This document shows positions 16,188-24,932 of a stretch of DNA of 46,792 nucleotides, in pieces. A program made the position numbers and the translations under genes. Within the stretch, counting starts at the first letter, position 1, and each line of letters begins with the position of its first letter. Origin of the DNA: Candidatus Solincola quzhuomuensis (GTDB taxonomy: Bacteria; Actinomycetota; Geothermincolia; Geothermincolales; RBG-13-55-18); contig JACVJF010000010.1 in assembly GCA_015711855.1 (NCBI GenBank), positions 1-46,792 of the forward strand. The letters run 5' to 3'. The notes below the pieces were generated by a model. That model did not search any database, was not told where the DNA came from, and worked only from the letters and a program-made list of their open reading frames with translations.

Positions 16188-18353
16188 TCAGGCTCTGGGC
16201 AACACCCTATAGGCGTTGAAAACCGAGTCCACCTTGCGGATGTTGCGGAGAATGTCCTCGAGGTGGGTGATGTTGGCCAGCTCGAAGACGAAGCGGCTCA
16301 CGGCCACGTTCTCCCGGTTTATGTTCATGGTGGCGGACAGTATGTTGACGTGGAACTCACCCAAAACGGTGGTGATGTCCCGAAGAAGGCGGGGGCGATC
16401 AAGGGCCTCCACGCAGATCTCCACCTGGAAACTGGTGGGCTGCCTGGTATCCCAGCTGACCTCTATGCTCCGATACCCGGTATCGCGCATGTGTCTCGCG
16501 TTGGGACAGTCCGAACGGTGCACGCTTACCCCTCTTCCTCGAGTGACAAACCCGGAGATGGGATCATAGGGCACGGGGTTGCAGCAATGAGCTATGCGCA
16601 CCAGGACGTTGTCCACCCCCTCCACCCGGACGCCTTTGGTATAGGCGGGCGGCTTGCGTCGGCGGCGTACGGGCGGCTTCGCCTCCTCCGCCTCCTCGCT
16701 CAAACCCAGGCGGCTCTGGATGTGGTTCACAACCTGCTGGGGCGAAGTCTTCCCCGCCCCTATGCTCGCGTAAAGGTCTTCCAGGGATGCGAAACCGTAT
16801 TCCTGGGAAGCAATCTCCTCAAGCATGTGCGACCCCATTATCTTCTGAACCGGCAGGCGGGCCTTGCGCATGTTCTTGACCAGCACTTCCCTTCCCTCCT
16901 GGGCGTCTTCCAGGCGCCTTTCCTTGGAGAAAAACTGGCGAATCTTGGTCTTGGCCCGCACCGTCCTCACGATGTTCAGCCAGTCCTTGGAAGGGCCGGG
17001 AGAGGTCTTGGAGGTGATGATGGTCACGATGTCCCCGTTGCGCAGGTTGTATTCCAGGGGCACCAGGCGGTCGTTGACCTTGGCTCCCACGCAGTGGTGC
17101 CCCACCTCCGTGTGGATGGTATAAGCGAAATCTATGGGTGTGGAGCCCTGGGGCAAAGCGATGACGTCGCCCTTGGGGGTGAAGACGAAGACCTCGTCCT
17201 GGAAGAGATCGGTCTTCAGGTTTTCCAGGAACTCCCTGGGGTCGGTGAGTCCCCACTGCCATTCTACGATGCGCTTGATCCAGGCCAGGCTCTCCTTCAT
17301 GCGGTCCTGGGACCGACGTGTCTCCTTGTACCTCCAGTGGGCGGCGATGCCGTATTCCGCGGTGCGGTGCATCTCGTGGGTGCGTATCTGTATCTCCAGG
17401 GGTCTCCCTCGGGGGCCGATCACCGTGGTGTGCAGACTCTGGTAGATGCCGAAGCGGGGCTGGGCTATGTAGTCCTTGATGCGGCCCGGAATCGGCTGCC
17501 ACAGCGAATGGACGATACCCAGCACCGTGTAGCATTCCTCCTTGGTGTTGACCAGCACCCTCACGGCGAAGAGGTCGTATATCTCGTCGAACTGCTTGCC
17601 CCTCTCCTTCATCTTGGTGTAAATGCTGTAGTAGTGCTTGACCCGTCCTCCGACCTCCGCCCTTATGTGCGCCTGGCGCAGGTGGGCCTGCAGCTCGCTT
17701 TCCACCTGCTTGATGTACTCCTCACGCTCCGTGCTGCGCTCGTTGACCATCTGTACGATCTCCTGGAAACGGAGGGGGTAGAGGGTGGCGAAGGCCAAGT
17801 CCTCCAATTGCCACTTGAGCTGGGAGATCCCCAGACGATGGGCCAGAGGAGCATATATATCCAAGGTCTCACGAGCCTTTTCCTTCTGCTTCTCCTCGGA
17901 AAGGTGCCCGATGGTCCTCATGTTGTCCAGGCGGTCGGCAAGCTTGATGATCACCACGCGTATGTCCTGGGCCATGGCCACGAACATCTTGCGGAAGTTC
18001 TCCGCCTTTTCCTCCTCTCGATTGCGGAAGGAGATGCGGTCCAGCTTGGTGACCCCGTCGATAATCTCCGCTATCTCCGGCCCGAACTTTCCCTTGATGT
18101 CCTCCAGGGTTATCTCGGTGTCCTCCACCACGTCGTGCAGGAGCGCCGCCGCCAGGGTGGTCTCGTCCATCTGTAGGTCGGCCAAAATACTGGCCACCCC
18201 CAGAGGATGGAGGATGAACTCCTCCCCGCTTATTCTGGTCTGGTCGGCGTGGTGAGTGCGCGCGAAATCATAGGCCTCCCGAATGAGTCTGGTGTCGCCC
18301 CTGCTGTTGTAGGACTTGACCTTCTGGATCAGTTGATCTATGGACTGCGACAA
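16188..18353 (-). CDS. rel: Bifunctional (p)ppGpp synthetase/hydrolase Rel
   Basis: Rel makes and degrades the stringent-response alarmone (p)ppGpp. The 721-residue protein has the full order: HD hydrolase domain (about 30-180; FILHP and LLHDVVED with His73-Asp74), synthetase domain (about 235-350; DEIYDLFAVRV, GRIKDYIAQP, YQSLHTTV, EIQIRT), TGS domain (about 385-450; DVIALPQGSTPIDFAY), a zinc-finger-like segment (HCCNPVPYDPI) and a C-terminal ACT domain (about 645-721). The synthetase carries RIKD, the RxKD form typical of bifunctional enzymes, and the hydrolase motif is intact. The start is TTG at 18353, preceded by GGGGAGG. A strong inverted repeat lies in the leader. Confidence 0.97.
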   Translation of the reverse strand: MSQSIDQLIQKVKSYNSRGDTRLIREAYDFARTHHADQTRISGEEFILHPLGVASILADLQMDETTLAAALLHDVVEDTEITLEDIKGKFGPEIAEIIDGVTKLDRISFRNREEEKAENFRKMFVAMAQDIRVVIIKLADRLDNMRTIGHLSEEKQKEKARETLDIYAPLAHRLGISQLKWQLEDLAFATLYPLRFQEIVQMVNERSTEREEYIKQVESELQAHLRQAHIRAEVGGRVKHYYSIYTKMKERGKQFDEIYDLFAVRVLVNTKEECYTVLGIVHSLWQPIPGRIKDYIAQPRFGIYQSLHTTVIGPRGRPLEIQIRTHEMHRTAEYGIAAHWRYKETRRSQDRMKESLAWIKRIVEWQWGLTDPREFLENLKTDLFQDEVFVFTPKGDVIALPQGSTPIDFAYTIHTEVGHHCVGAKVNDRLVPLEYNLRNGDIVTIITSKTSPGPSKDWLNIVRTVRAKTKIRQFFSKERRLEDAQEGREVLVKNMRKARLPVQKIMGSHMLEEIASQEYGFASLEDLYASIGAGKTSPQQVVNHIQSRLGLSEEAEEAKPPVRRRRKPPAYTKGVRVEGVDNVLVRIAHCCNPVPYDPISGFVTRGRGVSVHRSDCPNARHMRDTGYRSIEVSWDTRQPTSFQVEICVEALDRPRLLRDITTVLGEFHVNILSATMNINRENVAVSRFVFELANITHLEDILRNIRKVDSVFNAYRVLPRA

Positions 18354-18416
18354 TCCTTTTCCTCCCCGACCGGCGGCTTCTTACCTTTATTTCCTTATCC
18401 GCTTTCGGGAGATGTT

Positions 18417-18465
18417 GCGCCGACGATAAGGCTTATGCCCGATGAACGCCTGGGACCGTCGGCGC
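18417..18465. repeat. Perfect 9-bp inverted repeat in the rel leader
   Basis: GCGCCGACG at 18417-18425 is matched by CGTCGGCGC at 18457-18465, with 31 bases between, containing the small palindrome ATAAGGCTTAT. It lies 64-112 bases upstream of the rel TTG start, in the 241-bp secF-rel spacer. It could form a leader stem-loop or be a protein site. No U-run follows, so it is not a simple terminator. Confidence 0.6.
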
Positions 18466-18594
18466 CAACACCCTCCGACTTGATAGTGCCACACCGGCGA
18501 GGCGTCTGAAAAGAAGGCCGTCGGAGGACACCTTCCTTCCGAGGTGGATGCGACCAGACGCGTGGGGAGTTAGGATCACGACGATCGATGCTTG

Positions 18595-19809
18595 CTACTT
18601 CCTTTTTTTCTTTTTCTTCTTCTTGCCCGCTCCCGGACCCTTGGTGGTGGGCCTTTTACGCTGAGCTGACGGCGAGGGCTTGGAGGCCGCCGTCCTTCCC
18701 ACCGGGGGCCGTCCTTCCCGAGCTCCGGCGACCGCCTTCCCGCCGGGAGCCCGCTCCCCGGACGAGGCCGCTTCTTTCCCACCCGCGTTGGCCCGGATGG
18801 GGACTGACGAGGCCGCAGGCTTGGTTATGAGGATGGCCTCCCTGGCCCCCCTTTGGCTCAGCTTCTCCCTCACGGCGGCGTAGCGCGGCTCCCTCTCCTT
18901 CCAAAGGGTCAGGAGGGGGGAAGCCACGAAGATCGAGGAGTATACACCGAGGAGAACGCCCATAAAGAGGGCGAAAGCGAAGTCCTTGAGGGTCTCTCCT
19001 CCGAAGATAAGGATGGTTATTATGGGAAGCAGGGTGGTCAGGGTGGTCCCTATGGAACGCATCAAGGTCTGGTTGACGCTCTCGTTGACGATGCCCGCAT
19101 AGGTCAGACGTCCGGACCGGGCCATGAGGTTGGTGTTCTCCTCCACGCGGTCGAAGACGACGATGGTGTCGTAGAGCGAATATCCCAGGATGGTCAGAAA
19201 GGCTATGACCGTTACCGGGGTCACCTGCCTGCGGGTGAGGGCATAGACGCCCACGGTGATCACAGTGTCATGGATGAGTGCGGCGATGGCCGTGACCGCC
19301 ATCTTGAACTCCAGGCGGAAGGTTATGTAGATGAGGATGACCACCAGGAAGACGGCCAAGGCGATGACGGCCTTGCGGCTCACCTCCCTCCCCCACTCCG
19401 ACCCCACCTGCTCTTCCTGGAGGATCTCCTCAATCCCGTACTTCTCCTCCAGCGCACCCTTAACGGCCCGCATGGTCTCCTCGCGGACCTGCGGATCCTG
19501 GATATAGGGCATGCGCATGGTGAGGACGCGGTTACCCTCGGACACCTGTATTATGCTCTTTTCCAGGCCCTTTTCCCCTTGTGCTCCCAGGATCTCCCTG
19601 ACTTCCGCCACTTCAACCGGTCTTTCCGCCCGCAGCTTGATCAAATATCCTCCCTTGAACTCTATCCCCCAGTTGAGCCCCAATACCGCCATGGAGATCA
19701 CGGCGATCAAGATGAGGGTGACGGAAAAGGCGAACCAATATATGTTGGGGGGAGAGAAAGGCCTGGAGCCGATGAGGTTGTACTTGAACTCCTTTCCGCG
19801 GATGTACAT
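18595..19809 (-). CDS. secF: Protein translocase subunit SecF with a long basic C-terminal tail
   Basis: SecF works with SecD to drive late steps of Sec-dependent export using the proton gradient. The 404-residue protein has the N-terminal helix (about 28-48), a periplasmic domain with GGYLIKLRAERP, and the five-helix block including YDTIVVFDRVEEN and SVNQTLMRSIGTTLTTL. After about residue 320 comes a non-conserved tail of about 80 residues rich in Ala, Gly, Pro, Arg and Lys, ending in GKKKKKKKRK. The tail is presumably cytosolic. The ATG overlaps the secD stop by one base (TGATG), giving translational coupling. Confidence 0.96.
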   Translation of the reverse strand: MYIRGKEFKYNLIGSRPFSPPNIYWFAFSVTLILIAVISMAVLGLNWGIEFKGGYLIKLRAERPVEVAEVREILGAQGEKGLEKSIIQVSEGNRVLTMRMPYIQDPQVREETMRAVKGALEEKYGIEEILQEEQVGSEWGREVSRKAVIALAVFLVVILIYITFRLEFKMAVTAIAALIHDTVITVGVYALTRRQVTPVTVIAFLTILGYSLYDTIVVFDRVEENTNLMARSGRLTYAGIVNESVNQTLMRSIGTTLTTLLPIITILIFGGETLKDFAFALFMGVLLGVYSSIFVASPLLTLWKEREPRYAAVREKLSQRGAREAILITKPAASSVPIRANAGGKEAASSGERAPGGKAVAGAREGRPPVGRTAASKPSPSAQRKRPTTKGPGAGKKKKKKKRK

Positions 19810-21197
19810 CAGGCCTCACCTCCGAGGGCCTCCCGCCCCACTCCGACCAGGCGCGGCTTGTTGAAGGCCTTCAGGCGCGAGAGCAGAGAGGCCGCATTGC
19901 GGGTGAAGAAAAAGAAGATGAACACGTCCAGCAGGGTGGCGATACCCAAAGTGAAGGCGAAGCCCTTCACCGACCCCATGGCCAGTACCCAGAGGATAAA
20001 AGCGGTTATGAAGGTGGCTGCGTCGGCGGCGATGATGGTCCGGAACGCGGACTTATAGGCCCGCTCCACCGAGGAGCGCACCGTCTTGCCTTCCCGCACC
20101 TCTTCCTTGAGCCTCTCGAAAAAGACCACGCTGGAGTCCGCGGATATGCCTATGGACACCACCACGCCGGCGATCCCGGCCATGGTCAGCGACCAGTGGA
20201 GGAATTGGCCCAAAAGGACGATTATCCCGAACATGAGCAGACCGAAGATCCCTAAGGCCAGGCAGGTGACGATCCCCAGCAAGCGGTAGACCACGAGCAT
20301 GTAGACGGCCACCAACACCAGGCCCACCAACCCGGCGATGAGCCCACGGCGCAGGGAATCCCGCCCCAGACTGGCGCTGACGTTCTCCACCAAGGGGTTG
20401 GGGTCGAACTCCACGGGGAGAGCCCCCATCTTTAAGACCAAGGCCAGGTCGCGTGCCTCCTCGCGGGAGAAATTTCCGGTTATCTCCCCGCGTCCGTCGG
20501 CTATCTGTTCCTGAACGGTGGGAAAGGATTTCAGCTCGTAATCCAGGACTATGGCCAGCTGCTTGCCCTTGAGTTCCGCGGTGAGCTCGGAGAACTTGGG
20601 AGCGGCCTCGGGGGTCAGGGTGAAGTTTATCTTGTAACCACCACGTTGCTCGTCCACGGTGGCGTCGGCGGTCTTGATGATATCGCCGGTCAGGCGGGTG
20701 GGCCCCAGACGCAGCTTCAGGACCTGCCCCTCGTCCATGGTCTTGGTGAGCACGATCTCCTGGCTTTCCAGGGCCTTATAGGCCTCCGGGTCCTCGTAGT
20801 TGACCCGGGTAACCTCCGTCTGCTGGTAGTTCTCGTTTTCCGGGTAGATTATCTCCAGGACCTCACGGAACTGTAGCTGGGCGGTGCTGCCGATGATCTT
20901 CTTCACCCTGTCGGGGTCCTGTTCTCCGGGGATTTGAACCAACACGCGATTGCTTCCCTGCGCAGCCACCACCGGCTCGGTGAGCCCCAGGGCGTTCACC
21001 CGGTTGCGTACTATCTCCGCCGCCTTCTCCATCTTGTCCGTCCCGCCTTCCCCCAGGGCCTGCAGGGTCACACTTATCCCACCCTCCAGGTCCAGACCCA
21101 TGCGGGGCTTGTAACCCTTGAGGAAAATGGGGACATATATACCCAGAAGGACCACCGCCACCAGGATCAGCATCCCCACCGACCTTCCGGTTCTCAC
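19809..21197 (-). CDS. secD: Protein translocase subunit SecD
   Basis: The 462-residue protein has a first membrane helix (about 8-28), a large extracytoplasmic P1-like domain (GLDLEGGISVTLQAL, VNALGLTEPVV, VLVQIPG) and a C-terminal helix bundle with the RND-type signatures LRRGLIAGLVGLVLVAVYM and ISADSSVVFFERLKEE. It is shorter than the E. coli protein in the periplasmic region, as in many Gram-positive bacteria. The start is GTG at 21197 with AGGAGGT upstream. It sits between yajC and secF. Confidence 0.97.
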   Translation of the reverse strand: MRTGRSVGMLILVAVVLLGIYVPIFLKGYKPRMGLDLEGGISVTLQALGEGGTDKMEKAAEIVRNRVNALGLTEPVVAAQGSNRVLVQIPGEQDPDRVKKIIGSTAQLQFREVLEIIYPENENYQQTEVTRVNYEDPEAYKALESQEIVLTKTMDEGQVLKLRLGPTRLTGDIIKTADATVDEQRGGYKINFTLTPEAAPKFSELTAELKGKQLAIVLDYELKSFPTVQEQIADGRGEITGNFSREEARDLALVLKMGALPVEFDPNPLVENVSASLGRDSLRRGLIAGLVGLVLVAVYMLVVYRLLGIVTCLALGIFGLLMFGIIVLLGQFLHWSLTMAGIAGVVVSIGISADSSVVFFERLKEEVREGKTVRSSVERAYKSAFRTIIAADAATFITAFILWVLAMGSVKGFAFTLGIATLLDVFIFFFFTRNAASLLSRLKAFNKPRLVGVGREALGGEA

Positions 21198-21415
21198 TCC
21201 CTACCTCCTATTTTCCGCGCTGTTATCTGGACAGCGGGGAGACCTTGCCTCAAATCCACGTTCTCGCCCCTTTGACTCCGCTTCGGAAGGTATACGAGGC
21301 GAATCCCGAAAACATCCGAAAACCTTTGCCTTCCGACCAAAAGACCGCCGAGATCCGAGCGCCAGCGAAGAGGTGTGGAAGCCCTGCGAAACTCCGCCTC
21401 CGTCTCGGCTGTCTC

Positions 21416-21847
21416 CTATTCCCGGCTTTCCCCCGAGTTCTCCTCCTCCGCTTGGGTGCTTTCGGAGCTCTGGCCTTCCGCCGTGTCCTTTTCCTCTTCC
21501 TCCTCCGCCTCTCGGGGGGTGAATATCTTTACTATGGCGCTCTTGGCCACCCTGATGTCCACGTCCTCCGCCACCTCCAGGAGCACGGTGTCCTCCTCGA
21601 CCTCGCTAATGGTCCCGTAGATGCCCGCCGAGGTCATGACGTCATCTCCCACGCGCAGACTCTTCATGAGCTCCATCTGCTGGCGCATGCGCCTCTGCTG
21701 CGGCCGTATGAGCATGAAGTAGAAGAGCACAATGAGGGCTACGATGAAGAGTATGGAAATCCACTGACTGGAACCACTGTTCTGGGCCAAGGGAGGGGCG
21801 AACAACCAAGCGATTTTCATCTCCATCATCCTTCCGCTTATTTCCAT
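21416..21847 (-). CDS. yajC: Preprotein translocase subunit YajC
   Basis: YajC is a single-pass partner of SecDF. The 143-residue protein has one membrane helix (about 29-47, WISILFIVALIVLFYFMLI) followed by the family hallmark RPQQRRMRQ, a small domain (SLRVGDDVMTSAGIYGTI) and an unusually acidic Glu- and Ser-rich tail of about 35 residues. The ATG at 21847 has AAAGGT six bases upstream; ATG codons at residues 7, 8 and 10 are alternatives. It starts 10 bases after tgt ends. Confidence 0.94.
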   Translation of the reverse strand: MEISGRMMEMKIAWLFAPPLAQNSGSSQWISILFIVALIVLFYFMLIRPQQRRMRQQMELMKSLRVGDDVMTSAGIYGTISEVEEDTVLLEVAEDVDIRVAKSAIVKIFTPREAEEEEEKDTAEGQSSESTQAEEENSGESRE

Positions 21848-21857
21848 ATTTTACCTT

Positions 21858-22973
21858 TCAACGACCGGGAGACCGCTCTCCCCAGCCTCTCCATTCCCGG
21901 ATTAACTCAACCATTCTACCAGCCCTTATCGCCCGCCTGCAATCGAGGAAGAGGCGATGCATGAAGGTGAGGTTGTGCCAAGTGAGCATGCGATGGGCGA
22001 GGATCTCGTTGACTCCGTACAGATGGCGGAGATAGGCGCGGGTGAACCGGGCGCATGCCGGGCAGGGACAATCCTCCTCCAGGGGACGTAAGTCTCGTGC
22101 GTATCGCGCATGGCGCAGGTTCAACTTGCCCTCCCGGGCCAAGGCCACTCCGGTGCGGGCCATCCGGGTGGGCAGCACGCAGTCGAAGAGATCCACCCCC
22201 AGCGCCACCGATTCCAATACGCCCTCCGGATCCCCAATGCCCAGAAGGTGCCGCGGTCTGTCCTGGGGTAGGATGCTCGTCTGCACTTCCAGGCAGCGGA
22301 GCATCGTCTCTCTGGGTTCTCCCACCGATAGGCCTCCAATTCCGTACCCGGGAAAAGCGAGGGAGGCGGTCACCTCCGCGCTCCTCGCCCGCAGTTCAGG
22401 GTAGGTCCCGCCTTGGACGATGCCGAAGAGGGCCTGGTCGCTCTTCCGGTGGACCGCCAGGGACCTCTCCGCCCAGCGCAAGGTGGTCTCCACCGATTTC
22501 TCCACCTCCTCGCGCGAGGAAGGATAAGCCACGCAGTGGTCCAGGATCATGGCGATGTCCGAGCCCAGCTCCTCCTGGATCCGGACCACGTCCTCCGGGG
22601 ACAGGAAATGCTCGCTGCCGTCGTATACGGAACGGAAGCGCACTCCCTCCTCCTCTACCTCGCAGGTGGAAGAGAGGGAAAAGACCTGGAAACCCCCGCT
22701 ATCGGTGAGTATGGGTCCCCGCCAGCCCATGAAGGCGTGCAGACCGCCGGCGTCCCTCACGACTCCCACACCGGGACGGAGATAGAGGTGATAGGTGTTG
22801 GCGAGGATCATCCGGTATCCGATACCCGCTATTTCCCAAGGAGCCATGGCCTTCACCGCCCCTCGGGTCCCCACGGGCAGGAAAGCGGGAGTGGTCACCT
22901 CACCCCGGGATGTGGTCAGTACCCCCACCCGGGCCAGGGTTTGCGGGTCCCGGAAAAGGATCCGGAAAAGCAA
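21858..22973 (-). CDS. tgt: Queuine/preQ1 tRNA-ribosyltransferase
   Basis: Tgt swaps guanine-34 of certain tRNAs for preQ1 on the way to queuosine. The 371-residue protein has TPAFLPVGTRGAVKAM, the active-site ILTDSGGFQVFSL with the conserved Asp, GIVQGG, GGLSVGE, LGIGDPEGVL, the nucleophile Asp region GVDLFDCVLPTR, and the zinc site CPCPACARF with His further on (LTWHN). The start is TTG at 22973, supported by GGAGG nine bases upstream; no ATG fits. It lies between queA and yajC, a widespread arrangement. Confidence 0.96.
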   Translation of the reverse strand: MLFRILFRDPQTLARVGVLTTSRGEVTTPAFLPVGTRGAVKAMAPWEIAGIGYRMILANTYHLYLRPGVGVVRDAGGLHAFMGWRGPILTDSGGFQVFSLSSTCEVEEEGVRFRSVYDGSEHFLSPEDVVRIQEELGSDIAMILDHCVAYPSSREEVEKSVETTLRWAERSLAVHRKSDQALFGIVQGGTYPELRARSAEVTASLAFPGYGIGGLSVGEPRETMLRCLEVQTSILPQDRPRHLLGIGDPEGVLESVALGVDLFDCVLPTRMARTGVALAREGKLNLRHARYARDLRPLEEDCPCPACARFTRAYLRHLYGVNEILAHRMLTWHNLTFMHRLFLDCRRAIRAGRMVELIREWRGWGERSPGR

Positions 22974-23152
22974 CGAGCCTCCTTGATGCGCTTCGCCTAT
23001 CTCGGTCTCCGTCCGCTAGTCGCATTATCAAATAAATATAATCGGTCTTCGACCGTCGCCCTTCCTAAGCCGTCCCCACCTGGCCACCATCGGGTTCTTA
23101 TCACTCAAGGGTAATGCGTGGCCCGCGTACAGGAGGCCTTCTTTCCCGACGA

Positions 23153-24214
23153 TCAGCTACAGCGAGGTGGACGCCAACCGTGGGGGTAGTGGAAATAGCA
23201 GGCGTCCCCAAAGCTCAGGAACCTATAACCGCGTTCCACGGCTTGGCGGTAGGCCTCGAGAACCAGCTCCCGCCCGGCGAAGGCGCATACCATCACGAGC
23301 AAGCTGGACCGGGGTAGATGGAAGTTGGTTAAAAGGCAGTCCACGGTGTGAAAACGGTATCCGGGGTAGATGTAGAGGTCCGTTTCCCCCTTCAGAGGTC
23401 TCAGTTCGCCGAGGCGAGCTGCGCTCTCCAGCGCCCTGACCACGGTGGTGCCCACGGCCACGATCCTCCCTCCCTCCCTCCGGGCAGCGATCACCTGGCG
23501 GCACACGTCCTCCCCCACCTCCAGCGTCTCCCGGTGCATGACGTGCTCCTCGATCTCCCCACAGGCGATGGGCCGGAAGGTGTCCAGGCTCACGTCCAGG
23601 CGCAGATAAGCGAGGCGAACGCCCTTTCGGCGGAGGGCCTCCAAGGTGGCCTGGCCGAAATGCAGGCCGGCGGTGGGCGCCGCCGACGAGCCCAGTCGGC
23701 CGGCGAAAACGGTTTGATACCTCTCGGGGTCTTCCAGTCTCTCCCTGATGTAAGGGGGCAGCGGGACCTCGCCCACCCTCTCCACGGCCTCCTCGACCCC
23801 CAAAGGAAGGTCGGTATCCAGCCATACCCTCACCAGTCCTTCCTCTCCTTTTTCCCTCACCTCGGCCCTCAGTTCTCCCGATCCCATGATGATTCGGTCG
23901 CCTGCCCTCAACCGGCGAAAAGGGCGGGCCAACGCTTCCCAGGTGGCGTTGCCCACCGGGCGCAGGAGGAGGAGTTCCACCTTGCCGCCGCTCCGTTCCT
24001 TGATTCCCCTCAGACGAGCCCGCCTAACTCGGGTATTGTTGAAGACCATGCAATCCCCTCTGCTCACCAGGTGAGGAAGGTCGCGGAACGCGCGGTGTTC
24101 CATGGAACCCGACTCGCAGTCGACGACCAAAAGCCGCGAGGCCTCGCGTTCCTCAAGCGGACGCTGGGCGACGAGTTCCGGAGGCAGGTGGTAATCGAAG
24201 AGGTCTAAGCGCAT
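23153..24214 (-). CDS. queA: S-adenosylmethionine:tRNA ribosyltransferase-isomerase QueA
   Basis: QueA transfers and rearranges the ribosyl group of SAM onto preQ1-tRNA, giving epoxyqueuosine. The 353-residue protein shows the family blocks LFDYHLPPELVAQRPLEER, NNTRVRRARL, PLPPYI, YQTVFAG, SSAAPTAGLHF, VSLDTFRPI and FHLPRSSLLVMVCAF. Length is normal. It starts with ATG, 101 bases after queH. Confidence 0.97.
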   Translation of the reverse strand: MRLDLFDYHLPPELVAQRPLEEREASRLLVVDCESGSMEHRAFRDLPHLVSRGDCMVFNNTRVRRARLRGIKERSGGKVELLLLRPVGNATWEALARPFRRLRAGDRIIMGSGELRAEVREKGEEGLVRVWLDTDLPLGVEEAVERVGEVPLPPYIRERLEDPERYQTVFAGRLGSSAAPTAGLHFGQATLEALRRKGVRLAYLRLDVSLDTFRPIACGEIEEHVMHRETLEVGEDVCRQVIAARREGGRIVAVGTTVVRALESAARLGELRPLKGETDLYIYPGYRFHTVDCLLTNFHLPRSSLLVMVCAFAGRELVLEAYRQAVERGYRFLSFGDACYFHYPHGWRPPRCS

Positions 24215-24315
24215 CTTTTCCCGCCGTAGTTCAACTCGTTTATACAGGACTTATATAGGCCTCCCGGGTTTCACGTCCACTCGACCCGTCGACGCCGAAG
24301 GTAGGCGGCCGTAGA

Positions 24316-24927
24316 TCATTCCCGCCCTTTGCCTGGAGCCCTCTCCTCGTCTTGCCCTCGCGAGGTTTCCCCACTCCTCCGCGAAGTCCGGTCGTACCTC
24401 TCCCGCTCGCTCAGGAGACAACCACAGTAGGGTTGGGTATAAATTCCCCTCTCCCGGGCCTCGGATATCGTCTCCCGATAATAAGCCCTGCCGTCCCAGA
24501 TCACGAACTCCAATCCCCGGCTGCGGGCAATGGAGGTCCCGAGCAGTTCCAGGAGTCCGTGGTCCTGGTATGGGCTGGCGAAGAGGGTGGTGGACATGGC
24601 CTCTATACCTTCCTCGAGTGCGAAATCCGCCGCCCGCCTCAACCGTAGGCGGTAGCATATCTCACAGCGGCTCTCCTCACGGAAGGCCACCGCCCTTATC
24701 CACTCCTCCGGCTCGTAGGCCAGTACGGTATATTCGCCACGCGTAGCGGTCATGAGCCTCTCGAAGGCCTCCAGGCGAAGCCTGTATTCACGATAGGGAT
24801 GGACGTTGGGATTGTAGAAAAGAAAGTGAAGGGAACGGTTTTCGGAACCCAGCGAGCGCTGCGCCACCAGGGCACAGGGACCGCAACACGTGTCCAGGAG
24901 CAATTTCCCTTCAAGCATGGGATTCAT
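24316..24927 (-). CDS. queH: Epoxyqueuosine reductase QueH
   Basis: QueH (formerly DUF208) reduces epoxyqueuosine to queuosine with a 4Fe-4S cluster and no cobalamin, the last step of the pathway. The 203-residue protein has DTCCGPC (Cys14, 15, 18), CEICYRLRL (Cys88, 91) and YCGC (Cys168, 170), the cysteine layout of the family. The C-terminal 25 residues are charged and probably disordered. The ATG start is five bases after ruvB, so it is part of the ruv transcript; queA and tgt follow. Confidence 0.94.
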   Translation of the reverse strand: MNPMLEGKLLLDTCCGPCALVAQRSLGSENRSLHFLFYNPNVHPYREYRLRLEAFERLMTATRGEYTVLAYEPEEWIRAVAFREESRCEICYRLRLRRAADFALEEGIEAMSTTLFASPYQDHGLLELLGTSIARSRGLEFVIWDGRAYYRETISEARERGIYTQPYCGCLLSERERYDRTSRRSGETSRGQDEERAPGKGRE

Positions 24928-24932
24928 TGCCC

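Noticed and set aside
16263-18176. A 637-codon open frame on the plus strand opposite rel
   Set aside because: It lies entirely antisense to the highly conserved rel gene, and its translation shows no domain; long antisense frames are expected in GC-rich DNA.
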